The translations under genes and the position numbers were made by a program. Below, in pieces: positions 11,403 to 23,647 of a stretch of 64,000 nt of DNA. This DNA comes from Papiliotrema nemorosa (taxonomy: Eukaryota; Basidiomycota; Tremellomycetes; Tremellales; Rhynchogastremaceae). How positions within the stretch are numbered: the first letter of the stretch is position 1; each line of letters starts with the position of its first letter. The notes under the pieces are model-generated. The model was not told where the DNA came from. It ran no database searches and worked only from the letters and a program-made list of their open reading frames with translations. The stretch lies in contig JASKOT010000031.1 of the NCBI GenBank assembly GCA_032158125.1, forward strand, positions 148,295-212,294, read 5' to 3'.

Positions 11403-12669
11403 GATCTGACACTCGACGAAAGTGACTTTTGCCGAGATGACTAATTCGGCCTGTACCATCAGTGTAGTGTACTCATAGCTTGACGAGTTGTTCGAGGCGG
11501 ATCAGGCATCCGTCAAACTTCAGTCCAGAAGAACCCAATCCTCCGCTAATTGCCGTCGGCCCTTAACTTCCGCTCAGGTAACTCGACGCTAATCCCCGAG
11601 CTGCGTTTATATGCTGAGATATGAGCTATGCAGCTCCACGGACGCAATCGACGCAATCTTGACCAAGTTAGTGCACTTCGGTGAGGCCGAGGCATGGTGT
11701 TATCAGACATGCAGATCGTCATTCGACAATATTGTACCAAGAGATAGCTGGTCAGTGGTCATCACGCGATCTAGTTGCCGAATATGTGCCGTGAGGATAA
11801 CTCTGTCAGCTTTCACTGCGTGGCTTACTCTCGACGGTCCATCTCAGCTGTCTGCTTACGGTCTGGTAACATGGTGAGAGAAGTATGACTTCACCTATGT
11901 AATCCTCACCGAGGGAGTACTGGTCTACTAAGCACTTTGTAACACTTCTTTCACACGCCTTAACTTATGATACGTTGCTCGGCGCTACTTCGGACACAGT
12001 TCCAACTGGCCGCTCTTCTGTGAGGTGATCGACGTCAAGGCAGCATATCGTCAAAGCCACATATGCAAGGAATTTCAATCAAGGGAGGAGTCGCACCCAT
12101 GTCCATGTGAACGAAAAGATCTCCCACCCTACGCACCCTACGCAAATGGCCCAAACTTCCCACTTGTAGTAGAATAGACCGGGCTACGAGTACCCGCCGA
12201 TCCCCCACGCCGCGGCAAATCGGGGCCAGCAAAGTGTAGTTTAATTCTCCGCTTTGGCGATGTGCCCCTATCTCCCTCTTTCCCCCCCCCCCCCCCCAAA
12301 TCCTTTTCCGACACCGGTCCGGAGCGAGTGATCCTTTGCTCCCCGGCTACTACGGTCGGCGTAAATAAACGCAGGATCGAAATAAAATGATGCTATAACT
12401 ACCGGCGGTCGGAGAATCATTCATACATAAGCTAGAGAGATTCGACATACTTGGAACCCCCCTTTCCCCAAAATCATCCATACGAGACTTTATAGGTTGT
12501 TTCGTTTACTGTGAGATTGGGTCGAATTCGAGTGACGCAGCGGATACCGACGTGGTTCATTTTTCGAGATCGAGAGGGAGAAAATCAGGACAACATAGAA
12601 AGCGACCATCTGAAGCGGAGGATTTTCATCGGTTTCCCAGGCACTCTATACAGTACTCGACAGATCAAG
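11403..12669. other. long intergenic region with a C16 homopolymer
   Basis: It holds the 3' UTR of the PI31-like gene and the promoter and leader of the next gene. Short open frames are present on both strands but none shows conserved sequence or splice support. A run of 16 C lies at 12282-12297. No tRNA or repeat array was found. Confidence 0.4.
12282..12297. repeat. C16 homopolymer
   Basis: Sixteen consecutive C about 370 bp upstream of the next start codon, preceded by a pyrimidine-rich stretch. Length may vary or be misread. Confidence 0.8.
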
Positions 12670-13522
12670 ATGGAAGACCTGATCACTGCCATCTCTGGCA
12701 ACATGCACGTCTCGCAAGATGGCTACGATATCAAAGCTCTCCAGGTGAGTCTACCTTCACGCGATAGGGTCTTTGGCTGATTATCAGGACTACCTCAAAA
12801 CGACCATTTCATTACCGCATCTCCAACTTGGATCTACCAATGCATTCCGACCTCCTGCTTCCCGATCTACCTCTTCAACGCGCAAACACCTATCCCATCC
12901 ACACTCTTATATCCCCGAGGCGCACATTTCATCCATCGCATCATCGTCCACCTCTCACTCCAACGCATCTTACCCCTCACCCGGTGTTTTCCCGGGGACC
13001 GGAGGATATTGGGGTTCCGCAGACGACGTGGCGATGGCTACTCCACAACGACCCGGTGCACTCCGCCGGACATCGTCTTATGGATTCGGAGGTGCAAAGG
13101 AATACGTTCCGCTGAATCTCGGTCAACAAGATACATACGCTGCATTCCAGGAAGACGCTTTTGCACCGCTGTATCAAGGATCAAGCCTTCCACCAGCGGA
13201 TCGAGAGGGACAAAACCCCTGGGCGGGGTTTTCCGGGGCATCTAATGCATTTGGGTATAGACAACCTCAAACAGATGTGACCCGGTTGGGAGTTGGTGTA
13301 GCCCAGGATAGAGGGAGACAATTGTTCCAACCGCCCTCTGCGGCTTCTCATCCTGGAACAGAGCAAGAGGAGGACGAGGCAATGGACGAAGAATGGACAG
13401 ATCAGAGCATGGACGAGGTGGACGACGAGGATAGTGTGGATGAGGGTCTGGGTGCCGAGGATCAGGGACATGGCATGAATGAATATGCGAGTTGGGACGG
13501 GAGTGTGAGGCATCAGGGTTGA
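12670..13522 (+). CDS. hypothetical protein with acidic C-terminus
   Basis: Exons 12670-12744 and 12788-13522; 269 residues. The start MEDLITAISGNMHVSQ followed by a classic 43-nt intron and a single long second exon support it as a real gene. The middle is Ser/Pro/Gly-rich and probably disordered; residues from about 215 on are strongly acidic (EEDEAMDEEW, MDEVDDEDSVDEG). No domain, signal peptide or membrane segment was recognised. A short N-terminal helix (about residues 1-30) is the only part likely to be folded. Function unknown. Confidence 0.7.
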
Positions 13523-14404
13523 TCTTATAGATGAGCGGATCGTCAAAGGACTTTGTGTTGTAGAACCCTGTTGAATAGATTACAAGAATTGTAATGCAAT
13601 TTCATGACTAGATATTTGCTAAAGTTGGAGGACAATATCAGCGCCGTTCCCAGAGGTCTCTCACCGGACCGAATGGGTGACATTTGCTCGGTACGGATCC
13701 GTTTGCGTCAATGGTGTCATAGAACTATGATCCAAGCTAGCCGGTATTAGACTCACAATGGCTCAGGCTGTGTCATGCTGCTTCGAGCGGAGCCGTCAAA
13801 GTCGAGGTGTATCTATAGCACCTCATCATAGCGACAAGTAAAAGCGTAGATGGCGAAGGTATGGCTTGATCTCGCATTGTCCTTTCCCCGGCCCGGATAT
13901 GCCATGTGGATTGAACTCCTTCTGTATCATGTAGCGCTACCTGACGCGATACCTCGCCATGTAGGCCGGTCTTTTATCCATCACACTGTAGTCGAGCTTA
14001 CTATCACGCCTTTCATGTCAGAGTCAGGCTCACAGTGGCGAGATCGCCTCGGTCTCGGTGGCAAAATGGGTCGAGCCAGCCTGACAAAGCACGCGATTTT
14101 TCGTTTTCATTCCTCTTACTCATTCGCTTGTCATCATGCCATGCGCTCATGTTTGGGGGTGCACAAGTATGACTGACAAATCGTGCTTGGTCGTGATCGA
14201 CGTGGAATACGCCAGATGCCGCCATATTGAGCGACTCGATGTTTTGCTGACTAGCGCTTCCATCGTATATAAGGACTGATCTCTTTATCTATTCCGAATA
14301 CTCATCCCTCACCGGTCTGATAACTCTGATACCTGCTTGGACACTGGACACTTGTACCCTTCTTGCACGCATACTATAGATAGTGTTCCGATCAGTCCCT
14401 AACT
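13523..14404. other. intergenic region, promoter of the UPF0643-like gene
   Basis: No coding exon was recognised. A TATATAAG box at 14266-14273, about 130 bp before the next start codon, fits a core promoter on the plus strand. Confidence 0.45.
14266..14273 (+). promoter_or_regulatory. TATA box
   Basis: TATATAAG about 130 bp upstream of the UPF0643-like start, in an AT-poor surrounding. Assignment is by position and sequence only. Confidence 0.45.
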
Positions 14405-15296
14405 ATGACGGCCATCGTGTCTCAACCCATCCGAGTACCCCTCGGCCCTCGTCGACAGCCCTTTGGAGAACACTTTGAACTCGCCGACGATTTTGACGTG
14501 CCCGAATTTTCTGGTCGAGGACGAGATCCCTCTCCCAAACGGACGGCGCTGTCCCTTCCTTCCTCGCCTCCCCTCAGTCCAGGCGGTTTGACCCATCGAG
14601 CTTCGATTAACGCACACCACCACCTCCCTCCTGTCTCTTCTTCCATACCCGAAGACCCTATCCTCTACCTCCCTCCTCTCCTTTCTCCCCTGCCTGATCA
14701 CGCTCGACACGAGCATCGTCATGATGGGCCAAGTGAGGAAGAACTATCCAACTTTGACACTCGATTACCCGACATCGACCCCGCTTCACTGGTGCTACAC
14801 CAGGCGTTACATCAATTCCACCCTATCGACGAGCAATACGCCAAAAGAAAGTACAGCAAGGCTTTCAACTGGGAGGAATTGGTACATCTTGAATCTCTTA
14901 TACAAAACGCAAGAGCTGACGTGACAGTCGCTGCCCCTCCACGTCGAACGAGAATGGTATTGCGTCGTGTTCCGATCTCGACGTAAAGCGGAATCTTCCA
15001 ACTTGTCGCTATATCAAGCCGATAGAGAAGCCCACGAAGAAGCGGTCCACAATGGAGGACTGGTCATGTACTGGTACGGTGTGCCCGACGAGACTGGTTT
15101 GAATCTCGCCACGTGCATTTGGCAAAGTAGACGACACGCTATCAAAGCTATTAGCGGGCCGAAACACGTCCTGGCGATGAAACAGGCTGCTGGGGCTTAT
15201 GAGGTGTACGAGTTGGAGAGGTGGGTGTTGAGGAAAGAAGCGGGATTCAGAGAATTGTCACTGAGGAAATGGGAGGGTGGTGAAGTGGGATGGTAG
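14405..15296 (+). CDS. UPF0643-like fungal protein
   Basis: Exons 14405-14881 and 14928-15296; 281 residues. The N-terminal half is disordered, Pro/Ser/His-rich. The C-terminal half is a compact domain: VEREWYCVVFRSRRK, LYQADREAHEEAV, GLVMYWYG, LATCIWQSRRHA and YEVYELERWVLRKE. This pattern matches my recollection of the fungal UPF0643 family (S. pombe PB2B2.08), whose biochemical function is not known to me. The intron has a GTACAT donor and CTGAC branch site and its removal is required to reach the conserved domain. No membrane segment or signal peptide is visible. Confidence 0.75.
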
Positions 15297-16647
15297 AGTC
15301 ACGAGACAACGGGAGTGCTTTCACGATGGGATACGATGTTGTATATACATAGCTGTCACGACTATCAATGCAGTCTCTCTGACGATGCCCTATGCATGAT
15401 GCGCGATCAAATGCAATGTCATCGGCATCCCACCACGTCAGCGGAGGAGTGGTGAAAAAGTGCCACACTGGTCCGTGTAAAACTCCGCAAACGTCACCCC
15501 CCTCCTGCCCCGCGTCGCTCGTCGGGACATGAAGTGGGAAGGATATTGCACCCCTCGTCTTACACGTTCCATCACTCAACCCACACCCCCCTAGGCAGTA
15601 GAGACTTATCCCCTCTCGCCTACTTTTCCGACACTCGACTAGACGACTCGGTAACCCCACCGCATTGCAGATCTCCTCTGCTTTGTATAGGTTTACAAGT
15701 CTCCAAGTCTGAGCAAGGATTAGTCGAACGGATAAAGGGAGAAATCGAGAGGCGAAAGAGAGTTTTTTTTCGCAGCGCGTTTGACGACAACGACGTTCCC
15801 ATCGACGATCCTCACCTCGATACACCCCTACGAGTCGCCGGTTTCGTCCCTCTGCGTGTATTTGCGGTCCCTTGTGAGACTGCTACGTGGGGATCAAACG
15901 CCTGGTGTTCAAACGGGATACTATTGGGTGTTGTAAAGTCGACCGGTCTCGTGAGCCTCCTCCCATATAGCACCGTGCTCAAACGCTTACCACATCTTCT
16001 CTCGATTCCATCCTTGACCGTATACTGTCTCGCCATCTTACACTACACACGTTTGACTCGAAAATCCATCCGTTGTCGCGACTGCAAATCTTCACCCATC
16101 GTTCACCTCGACATTTTCGTCTTACTCATCAACCATCAACACCTTGTAACACCATACAACACCTTGTTGAACATCGTTTTACGCCTTGTAGGTGACGACA
16201 CTCTTGACAGTATCTTGTCAACAGTCACTTGCGTCTGCATAAAACCCTCGAGTCGCGTCGTTTTCGCCCCTCCCTTCTCTTCGAGCCTAGACTTTTCAAA
16301 GTCGATACTCGGAGCTTAACCCCTGCGCATTGGACCAGTGGCAACGAACGGAGAACACATTTAGTTGTGACGATACCCAAGAGCGTATCGTGCCTTCCCC
16401 AAAAGTCGAGTCGAGCGTGGATTTATTTCACACTTTATCTGCTTGGACCTTGATTGGCCCAACCTGCTCCTCGCCTTTTATCGCTGCTTCTTGACCCATC
16501 CCCCTACACACAACAACCGACTCATCGCTTGAACAACGATAGATCATTCGCATCGACAGCACCACTGTTGATACTATAACGACATTTGTTACGACAAATA
16601 ACCTCAAAAAGGCTCTGTTTCCGAGCCACCCCTTGACAGGCAACACT
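15297..16647. other. 1.35-kb region, probable long leader and promoter of the cyclin-like gene
   Basis: An uninterrupted plus-strand frame of 261 codons (15534-16319) lies here but its translation lacks domains or conserved motifs, and the region is pyrimidine-rich on the plus strand like fungal leaders. The stretch before the cyclin-like ATG (16450-16640) is also pyrimidine-rich. I read it as promoter plus long 5' UTR, perhaps with upstream frames; a separate gene cannot be excluded. Confidence 0.4.
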
Positions 16648-18528
16648 ATGCAGTTTGCCTACACCCCGACCGCACAGCGTCCCGCTATGGTCGACCATTC
16701 CCAACAAGCTCGAGGCGAGGTTCCCCACGCCTACCCGACATACGACTATTACGATGCCATTGATGCTCGCTTGGAGGAAGAGCGAGGCCGACCGCTGTAC
16801 CGAGATCTAATCTATGATTACGAGCCGTCTTATATGCCAAATTTCCTTCCGTACCCGATCGAGTCGTTCATTCCAGCCACCCCAAAAGAACAGGCCGAAG
16901 CCGTCTCGAGGTGGTATGTCGATCAAGTCTATGATCTCCTCGTTCGACCGGGACAATTCCGATCAGGAACTGGAGGAGCTGATCCTGACATTTGGAACGA
17001 AACTGCAGTCCATAAGGCTTCGCTCGAACGAATGACAGGTGTCACCGTCACCGATTTTAATGATCGATGGGCTCGCCTCGGTAGTCCCACCTCGCCGTAC
17101 TTCCGTTCACAACTGGAATACGGCCGAAAATCCCACCTCGAGGATCAAGATCCTTACGGTCTGTCGTACAACTGGGAGCGAAACAGTGAGCGGATGTACG
17201 ACTTTGTCCAGGATATTGTCCACCGTATGGGCATTTCCACCACTGCCATCATTGCCGCCTTTTGGTTCCTCCAAGGTCTCGGCTTTCACGAAGGTGACGG
17301 TACCAGAGGTCGAGCTCTTCGACGTGCGCTCAAATTGGCCGCCCATCAAGAGAACGATGCTGTGCTCAAACGCGTTTGTATGCTTGGTCTCCTCTTGTCC
17401 GGCAAGTGGTTGGACGACAATTCCTTTTTGAACAAGTCTTGGAACGAGGTCACCCATATCCGAATCAAGGAGATCCACCAATATGAAGTCCTCGCCTTGA
17501 ATGACTACCACTGGTCTCTCTTCTTCCCTCGCGACTTGTGGATGACCTATATCGAGACCTATGTGACACTCTACGCCGAACACCTCCGAGTCTACCCTCA
17601 CAACCGATTCGGCCAAATTGTATTCGACATTCTCAACAATCTCCTCCAAGAGGCCCAGCAGCAGCTACAGACCGAACATGATACTGCCCTCGCTCAAATG
17701 TTTGGCTTCAATGCTGTCGAAGTTGAATCATTCGAACCTGTCCTTCAACTTGGCAGGCGATTGTCCGCGAGCGAGATGCCCACTGCAGGGGATCAAGCGG
17801 TCGGGCGAGACTGGAGCTCGTATGCTCAGACCTACTCGATTGCCAGGGATCCTCGACAGTCGGCCGACGTGGCAACAGTCGACGGCCACGAATTCGAGTC
17901 AGACCTCGAGGCCGAGCGAAACGTCGCTGCGCTGGTCGGAGACGACTCAATGGAAACCGACGAGACGTACGACTTCGACGAGGTCGAGAGCGAATTCTTG
18001 GAGTATGATGGCGCTCAACCTTTCCTCTCGGAGCTCCAGCGATCCACTTCGAATCAAAGTGGTGGGACTGTTGACAGTCACGACGCTTGGGTCGCTGCTC
18101 AACCTCGATCGCAACACAAGCCCAGGGAGAATTCCACCACTCAGGTTGAGATGCTCTTGCAAGTCCAAGTCGAACCCGACTTCTCTCTCGATGCGCGAAT
18201 GGAAAATGATCGAACTACAGCCTGGGTCAACAGTCTTCACCAGGCAGCGGAGCACATGCCGCATCGTGAGGATTCACACTTCAACAACACCCCCCAATTC
18301 GAGCACGCCAAGTTTCTCGAGCCTGGAATCGCCGTTGTCCGACCTGGTCCAAGCTCTTCGCCATTCGCATTCGCAGCTCCTGCGTTAACCCAGCGAGTCG
18401 TCACGACAGGTCTATACGACTACCTCGTTCCGTCCAATTACGACGTTCCAATTATCCCGGAGCCTGCCGTGGATCCCAGCAAGAGTCGATGGTCTCAAAG
18501 GTGGGATCCAGCCCTCAGAAGGCTCTGA
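16648..18528 (+). CDS. cyclin-like (PCL/Pho80-type) domain protein
   Basis: A single exon of 626 residues; the ATG at 16648 starts MQFAYTPTAQRPAMV. A cyclin-box-like helical region lies at about residues 190-310: FVQDIVHRMGISTTAIIAAFWFLQ, then VLKRVCMLGLLLSGKWLDDNSF followed by LNKSWNEVTHI, then EVLALNDYHWSLFF. The order (large hydrophobic helix, K-W/F-LDDN, NK.W.EV, E..L....W.L) is that of Pcl/Pho80 cyclins, which activate Pho85-type kinases. The pairing with a CDK is inferred from the family. The last 250 residues are acidic and Ser/Gln-rich and probably disordered. Lack of introns is unusual among neighbours. Its 3' end faces the sulfate permease gene. Confidence 0.65.
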   Translation: MQFAYTPTAQRPAMVDHSQQARGEVPHAYPTYDYYDAIDARLEEERGRPLYRDLIYDYEPSYMPNFLPYPIESFIPATPKEQAEAVSRWYVDQVYDLLVRPGQFRSGTGGADPDIWNETAVHKASLERMTGVTVTDFNDRWARLGSPTSPYFRSQLEYGRKSHLEDQDPYGLSYNWERNSERMYDFVQDIVHRMGISTTAIIAAFWFLQGLGFHEGDGTRGRALRRALKLAAHQENDAVLKRVCMLGLLLSGKWLDDNSFLNKSWNEVTHIRIKEIHQYEVLALNDYHWSLFFPRDLWMTYIETYVTLYAEHLRVYPHNRFGQIVFDILNNLLQEAQQQLQTEHDTALAQMFGFNAVEVESFEPVLQLGRRLSASEMPTAGDQAVGRDWSSYAQTYSIARDPRQSADVATVDGHEFESDLEAERNVAALVGDDSMETDETYDFDEVESEFLEYDGAQPFLSELQRSTSNQSGGTVDSHDAWVAAQPRSQHKPRENSTTQVEMLLQVQVEPDFSLDARMENDRTTAWVNSLHQAAEHMPHREDSHFNNTPQFEHAKFLEPGIAVVRPGPSSSPFAFAAPALTQRVVTTGLYDYLVPSNYDVPIIPEPAVDPSKSRWSQRWDPALRRL

Positions 18529-19467
18529 TCGTCCTTGTTGACACTGTCTTAGCTGGCACCAGACTCGAGCTTGATCTACTGAGACAGGCTTCTTAGGTCA
18601 ATGATACGCGATGATTCGACTACCTCGGTCAATCTTTCAGGTCTTCTCCTGCTGCGTACAGGTATCACTAACTCCGCCCACTTTTAGCGCTTCATGTTTT
18701 TTGCGCCTTTGCTTCAACGTATTTCCGCCGTCCTTGCCTGTACATTCATCGTTCAACTTTCGACCCAGGCCGACATTTGATCGATCACGTTGGATACAAC
18801 AACTATCGTTCTCTTTTTCGTTCGAGATAGATTGACGAACAATAGAATCGAATACATCATTTCTATGCGCCCCACTCAACTCCTACACTCTGTGTAAAAC
18901 ATACTCCCCCATTTTTCGCTATTTGCTTTTTCACTCGACCCCGTCTCGCCTGGCGACAAGAATCACTTCAGGTTGCCATCTCGCTGGGTGTCCCTCGATG
19001 CGCCGATCCCCTTTACTTTTTCTTTTTCTTTTTCTTTCTTTTTCATCCTGCACGATGATGGTCATTCACGATGTAGTGTTATAGGCATTGCTTTGCAAGC
19101 TTTACGCTTCCGTGATTCATTACACCATGCATTGACGTGTGCGCTTGCAGTCCAGTCGGATCTTTGTCTCATGTGAATATGACCAAGTGCTTGGGCCAAA
19201 TCAGCTTCAAATAGGCCACGCTAACTTATCTCACGTCCTGTGGATGACTCATTAACGTTATTGAAACAATCTTAGATGGTTGTATGGAACGATGACTGTG
19301 TGTTCGTATCAATGCATCAAATGCTTTTATGTATGGCAGCGCAGCCGAGTGACACCACTCGAGCCGTCTACACAGTCTACAATGTATGATTACTGTATAC
19401 TTTTGTATGTACCAAAATCGTCGTGACGTTAAAATACCCAATGTCCCAACGCATCAAGGATCCAATC
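18529..19467. other. convergent 3' intergenic region
   Basis: It lies between the convergent cyclin-like and sulfate permease stop codons. It contains a plus-strand CTTTTT-repeat pyrimidine tract at about 19015-19045. No coding exon, tRNA or array was found. Confidence 0.45.
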
Positions 19468-22066
19468 TTATTCCCTAGACAGGTCGACAGAATTGATTGC
19501 GTCTGCCAGGTCAAAGTGGAAAAAGGGTGTAGCTCGATCCAACAATGGTAAAGTGTTTGCCGACTCTACACTGCTTCGTCGATTCGCGTAACCCTCTTCC
19601 AATGTCGTCGGGCTATAGTCACCTTCCAACTTGTCGGTGATGGAATCGGTAGGTGATCCCGTGCTAGATTCAGGACCTTGTAGTCTCTCGGCATCTCGTC
19701 TTGCTCGATCTTCCGGGCTCAACGAATCATCTTGAGGGACAACAGGGGCAACTTCAAGTGCTGTACCATGTCGAGCTGTACCTTGTCCAAACCCAGCAGC
19801 GATCAAAGCCCTTCGAATCCAGGGTGAAAGAATACCCGCAAAGTGGAAATCGACAGGTCGATCTGCCCACTTTTCAAGTTCTTTCCTCGCGTCGACCAAG
19901 TTTTGTACACCGGTCGTGTCTAGGTTGGCGACGGCTGAAAAGTCGAGAACGACAGCTCGAAGTCTAGGTTTGCTCTGCTCGGCTTCAAACACTGCCGCAG
20001 CGTCCTTGGCGGATGGTCCCGGGTCATTCCATGGTCGATCACCTTTGGCAATGGTAGATTGATCCTTTCCTCGACGAGTGTGTTCCTTGGCGTAACCGAC
20101 CAATTTATCGTTGATATAAGACGCGTTGGGGTAGAGGAAAGATTCTTCGAATCGATAAATGATGACTCCCGGAGGAGGCGCTTCGACGGGGATGTCTCGG
20201 TTCATGACTCCACCGGCGGCGCAGAGGGGTACATAGACATCTCGTATCGTTCCAGCTTCCGGGTTCTCGGGCCTGATTCGAACTCGTCCCAGGAAATGTC
20301 CCTTGGGTCGGGCGATTCGGAAGAGCAAGAGAACAACCGATGTGGCAAGAGACCAGTAGATACCCGATTCAATCGAGTAGAAGATTGACCACAAGACGGC
20401 ACCGACAAAGATGATGTATTCCAATGGAGACACTCGCCAGAAACCGTACGATTGTTTCGGTGATGCAACGAGATCAGCCACGGCGTGAATGATCAGCGCC
20501 GACAGAGTCGCACTGGGGATCCAGTAGAATGCAGGAGCGACGGCGTAGAGTGCGACGATGACGACGATACCGGTAGGAATACCAGCGGCAGGAGTTCGTA
20601 CACCCGATTTGGACTTCAACGCAGATCGAGAGAAAGAACCAGTCGATGGGTAGGCAGCGAACAATGTACCGAGAGTGTTGTTGACTCCAATAGCGATGAG
20701 CTCTTGGTTGGGGTTGATCTTGTATCCGTTGAGTCGACCGAAAGACTTGGCAATGGAGATGTGTTCGAGCAAGAGGATGATGGTGGCGACTGGAAGATGA
20801 GGACCAATGGCAGCGAGGAGTTGGCCGGTGATATGGGGTTGTCCGACGTGTTGCAATCCCGAAGGAACATTGCCTACCAACGCGATCCTCGGGTGAGGCT
20901 TCTTCTGACCGTGAACGAGGTGGTAGTTGAGTCGCCATGAAATGATGGTAAAGAGGATGATGGTGATGGCGTGTCGCAAAGCCTGCAAGAAGAACAAAGG
21001 TCGAGATAGTTTGGGGTATCGGTTACCAAAGTAGGTGCAGGACCATTTCCAACCGTAGAGCATGGCAAGTCCGCCAATACCAAAGGCAACATCGAGGGAA
21101 GTGTCGGGAAGGAACTTGAGCGTGTTGATGATGACCTTGTATGTGGCTGCTCGGGTGTCAAACTTTTTCGCTAGACCAAATACGGCGGGGAATTGACCGG
21201 CGGCAATGTTGATGGCACTACCAGTCATGAATCCAGACACGGCGGGTTGGGGGACTATGTGGTAAGTATAATCCCGAGTGAATCTTTTTGGACTTACTGA
21301 ATTCGACGACCCATCCAATTCGCAACAGTCCAATACCAAGAACTATGAAACCGCAGATGAATGCAAGGGCGGTAGCAATGACGGGGGCAGAGTATAGGTC
21401 ACCGTATTTGTCCTGCACCTTGGCGATGATGTTACCCGTTTCCAACGACATGACAGCGACAGGGCCGATGGAAACATCTTTCGAAGTGGCAAAGAAGGCA
21501 TAGGTGAGGACACCAATGAAAGAAGAGTAGAGACCGTATTGAGGGTCAAGCAGAGCGAGTTTTGCGTAGGAAAGGGATTGCGGTACAAGAACCATGCCGA
21601 CTGTGATACCGCTGCAGAGTCAGCATTGTTTGCGGTCTGATCAAGCGAGATACTAACGCGACGAGATCTCCCAACAACCATGTCAGGTTGTATCGGGGTG
21701 CCCATTGCAGGAACGGGAACAAACTCCTCACATATGCGGTAGCCTGGATGAGTCAGCGAAACGTTCCACTTTACAACGTGATATACTCACCCCTGTCCTG
21801 ATGGATCCTCCATCCACTTTGAGGAAATCGATAGCGCTGACGGATTCGGGCGTTCGCTCGTCGACCCCGAGGTACCTCTTCACACGAGATTGTACAGACA
21901 CCATACCTGGTGTTGAAGCCGACTTGGACGCTCGACGAAGGCGATTAGGAATTGATGAGGACGTGTGTTGGGAATTAGGTTCTTGTTCGGCGGGGAACAG
22001 GTCGGCTTGGGAATTTATTCGAGATGGAGAGGAAGAGGAAGAAGAGGCCACTGCGCCTTGATTCAT
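19468..22066 (-). CDS. SulP-family sulfate permease
   Basis: Exons 22066-21791, 21743-21658, 21611-21298 and 21254-19468; 820 residues. After a Ser-rich cytosolic N-terminus, residues from about 100 form the multi-span SulP core: DLVAGITVGMVLVPQSLSYA (the signature near the first helices), YGLYSSFIGVLTYAFF, SIGPVAVMS, FMTGSAINIA, and NQELIAIGVNNTLGTLFAAYP with TGSFSRSALK. A C-terminal STAS domain follows (AVVLDFSAVANLDTTGVQNL), then an acidic tail. The protein should be a plasma-membrane proton-coupled sulfate importer feeding assimilation to cysteine and methionine, like yeast Sul1/Sul2. The 1.6-kb upstream region is the likely site of sulfur-responsive control, but I could not identify a specific factor site. 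Confidence 0.92.
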
Positions 22067-23647
22067 GGTGATATCGACTATTTTTATACGAATGACGAGC
22101 TTGTCCCTTTTTTCGCGGAATATGTCGAGAGATGATATGCGATTCTAATGGGATCGATGGTGAATTTGGTATGATCTGCACGGGTCGAGTGGGTATTTTG
22201 GGACCAATACCAAGACCTAGGTAGAGAGACGAGAGGGATGGATCGAGATCCAGAATGGGAGAACAAGGTAGAGTTGGAAGTGGTAAAATCGATGGCGAAC
22301 AAATGGCGACAGGAAGATCAATGGGTGAAAGGTTGAAGAGTCAGTTACGGGGAGTGTGACATGGGTGACAGCCCTTGGCTCTTTGCCCTCCACTTTTGAT
22401 GCATCAGCCAGTCTGTCAGTAGGATAGAGTAAGCGAGCCCTGTAAGCCTAGAGCACTCATTCCCCGCATACGCAGCTTTGGGACATGGCGTAGTAGAAGC
22501 AGCGAGGCGAAAAAAAAAATGGTGTCGAACGAATGGCGTGATTAATCGCGACTTTTGGCCTGGTCAAATTTCACAATGAGACTCAAGACGTCACTGGGGC
22601 TCATTTGCCACCAGACAGTGGGTATTGGGTCAGGTCAGCCCACGGCCAAGCAACATTGTGAAGCGTATGATCGAGGAACGACGGTCAGATGCGAAGAGAA
22701 TCATAATGCAGATCAGTCTTGATACCCCGCAATGGCTAACTTATTCCAGAAGAAAGGACCACCCCTTTGGAAAGCATGTGATCGCTTGTCTCGTGATGGT
22801 GATCGGGGAATTCATTCCTTGATGGTGCCTGGCGGGCGGATCTGCTGATTGTCAGTGGCAAAATCATCATTGAGCTCGTGATCATGCCCATATTCCAGAT
22901 AGAACCAGAGTATTCCAGATGCCGGCCGGCTCAATGTCGTCTTTGATCCTCGACATCACGTCTCGCAGCGTCATGTACGTGCTTATCAGCTCGCCATCAG
23001 GCGATGGAGGATTCGTGATTCGGACACAGACGTGAAGCAGGATGGGATCACGCAACGTCTGCAGTGGGTCCAGCTAGAGACAAACCTTGAGTGAATACGG
23101 CATGGAATCTTGAATGTGGAGCCTGATCTACTGATCGTGGACCAGGATCACACCTTGCAGATCAACTTGGGTGATCGGCTCAAGTCACACGCTCGCCATT
23201 CGCAGGACTATGATGCGAGTCGGATGTCCTGGAGTTGCCGCCGATCCTCGGCACGGTCGAGCGTCTCTCGGGGTCGGATGATACACTGTGGCTACGGCGT
23301 TGAGAGAATGGCCGCAATCTCAGACAATGAGATCATTGACAGGAACGGCTTATCAAGAGTCAATAAGTCTGGATGACTATACAGACCGGCCGAGCATGGA
23401 GCGACAAGCGCTTTGTAATCCGCTCGGAAGGCGTCTCTAGACCAAATCAAGACAGCGGGTACCGCGACAGCTCAAATGGTACAAGCAAACTACATTGCGT
23501 GTCACGCGTATCATCGGATGCTGCACAGCGACTGTCGCCTCGTTGAAATGGACCTCCCGTCTCACCCAGTCGAGATCATTGCTCTGCGGGCTCCCCAAAC
23601 CAAACGACTCTACCGAGTCAGCTCCGACGCATCACAGTCTACGCTAC
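22067..23647. other. 1.58-kb intergenic region, sulfate permease promoter
   Basis: It includes the promoter and leader of the sulfate permease (right side of its start) and the 3' flank of the PP2C gene. An A10 run lies at about 22509-22518 and the decamer TATTCCAGAT occurs twice near 22890-22920. No conserved coding exon was found on either strand. Confidence 0.4.

Noticed and set aside
15534..16319. 261-codon frame as a protein gene
   Set aside because: No domain, biased pyrimidine-rich composition and no clear promoter; kept only as a leader observation.
22880..22930. Twofold TATTCCAGAT as a regulatory array
   Set aside because: Only two copies in a 1.6-kb promoter; no match to a sulfur-control site that I can support.
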